Assembly (NCBI GenBank): GCA_027364875.1
Contig: DAHXON010000025.1
Location: 1 to 38,939, forward strand
Reading direction: 5' to 3'
DNA from: Chloroflexota bacterium
Lineage (GTDB): Bacteria; Chloroflexota; Limnocylindria; Limnocylindrales; CSP1-4
DNA: 38,939 nucleotides
A program made the position numbers and the translations under genes. Of the stretch, positions 38,605 through 38,939 are shown piece by piece. The notes beneath the pieces were generated by a model that searched no databases, had not been told where the DNA came from, and was given only the letters and a program-made list of their open reading frames with translations. How positions within the stretch are numbered: the stretch's first letter is position 1; every line of letters starts with the position of its first letter.

Positions 38605-38939
38605 CGCTGATGCGGCCCGATCGCGGCGTTGAGGCCTGCGCTCCTCGGCTCACGCACACCCGGTGCGCTCGCCTGCAGGTGCTCGGTCTCGCCTTGCGCT
38701 CGAACCGCCTGAGCGCCGACTCGGTTACGGGGCCGCTGATGCGGCCCGATCGCGGCGTTGAGGCCTGCGCTCCTCGGCTCACGCACACCCGGTGCGCTCG
38801 CCTGCAGGTGCTCGGTCTCGCCTTGCGCTCGAACCGCCTGAGCGCCGACTCGGTTACGGGGCCGCTGATGCGGCCCGATCGCGGCGTTGAGGCCTGCGCT
38901 CCTCGGCTCACGCACACCCGGTGCGCTCGCCTGCAGGTG
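38605..38939. repeat. 129-bp tandem repeat, at least 2.6 copies
   Basis: Two complete copies (38605-38733, 38734-38862) and 77 bp of a third that runs off the window; by eye the copies are identical. Each contains GCTCCTCGGCTCACGC and AGCGCCGACTC. The latter is the reverse complement of GAGTCGGCGCT at 38598-38608, just before the array, making an 11-bp inverted repeat. The unit is 43 codons long, so frames stay open through it, but the translations look like low-complexity Arg/Ser noise. Confidence 0.95.

Noticed and set aside
38568-38917. Repeat-encoded proteins of about 110 residues on the minus strand of the tandem array
   Set aside because: The frame is open only because the unit is 129 bp, a multiple of three; the product is Arg/Ser-rich and overlaps the lexA end.

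Overview
The window is about 39 kb of GC-rich DNA (roughly two thirds G+C by eye) with 34 protein genes on both strands and no tRNA, rRNA, CRISPR array, insertion sequence or prophage gene. Four features point to a GC-rich bacterium outside the Proteobacteria. LexA boxes are of the GAAC-N4-GTTC type. Many genes look leaderless (TANNNT exactly 6 nt before the start codon). GTG and TTG starts are common. The lipoproteins have Pro/Ser-rich stalks. A Chloroflexota lineage (Limnocylindria/Ellin6529-like) is my best guess and Actinomycetota the alternative; this is inference, not a database match.

Left part (1-24.3 kb): histidine breakdown and one-carbon recovery, interleaved with unrelated genes. 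All the catabolic genes lie on the minus strand: hutI-ftcD (3.4-5.7 kb), hutU (9.4-11.1 kb), hutH (13.8-15.4 kb) and fchA-folD-fhs (20.9-24.2 kb). Together they take histidine through urocanate, imidazolonepropionate and formiminoglutamate to glutamate plus 5-formimino-THF, and then to methenyl-, methylene- and formyl-THF. FolD has lost the lysine needed for cyclohydrolase activity, and the co-translated FchA could supply it. Between these genes are a lipoprotein metalloprotease, a degenerate metallo-beta-lactamase-fold protein, two GNATs (one with NPF repeats), two MFS transporters, a DUF1992 protein, a HEAT-repeat protein, a DedA protein, an SGNH hydrolase, a histidine phosphatase and a GT87-like membrane protein.

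Right part (24.4-38.9 kb): rich in DNA-damage functions. It holds ada (alkylation repair), dinB (polymerase IV), an AlkZ/YcaQ-type crosslink glycosylase candidate, lexA, and a small DUF6504 gene. The DUF6504 gene and lexA have matching promoters, each with a LexA box filling the 17-bp spacer between TTGACA and the -10 box. Also here are an O-methyltransferase, an EamA transporter, a large GT-C-like membrane protein, an LLM flavin oxidoreductase, rplI with a DUF1232 gene, and a hybrid sensor kinase.

Non-coding points: a 129-bp perfect tandem repeat runs off the right edge after lexA; a copy of the rplI 3' end lies just downstream of rplI; two related 35-nt palindromes lie between ada and dinB; a possible small RNA with its own promoter and terminator lies near 1.5 kb.
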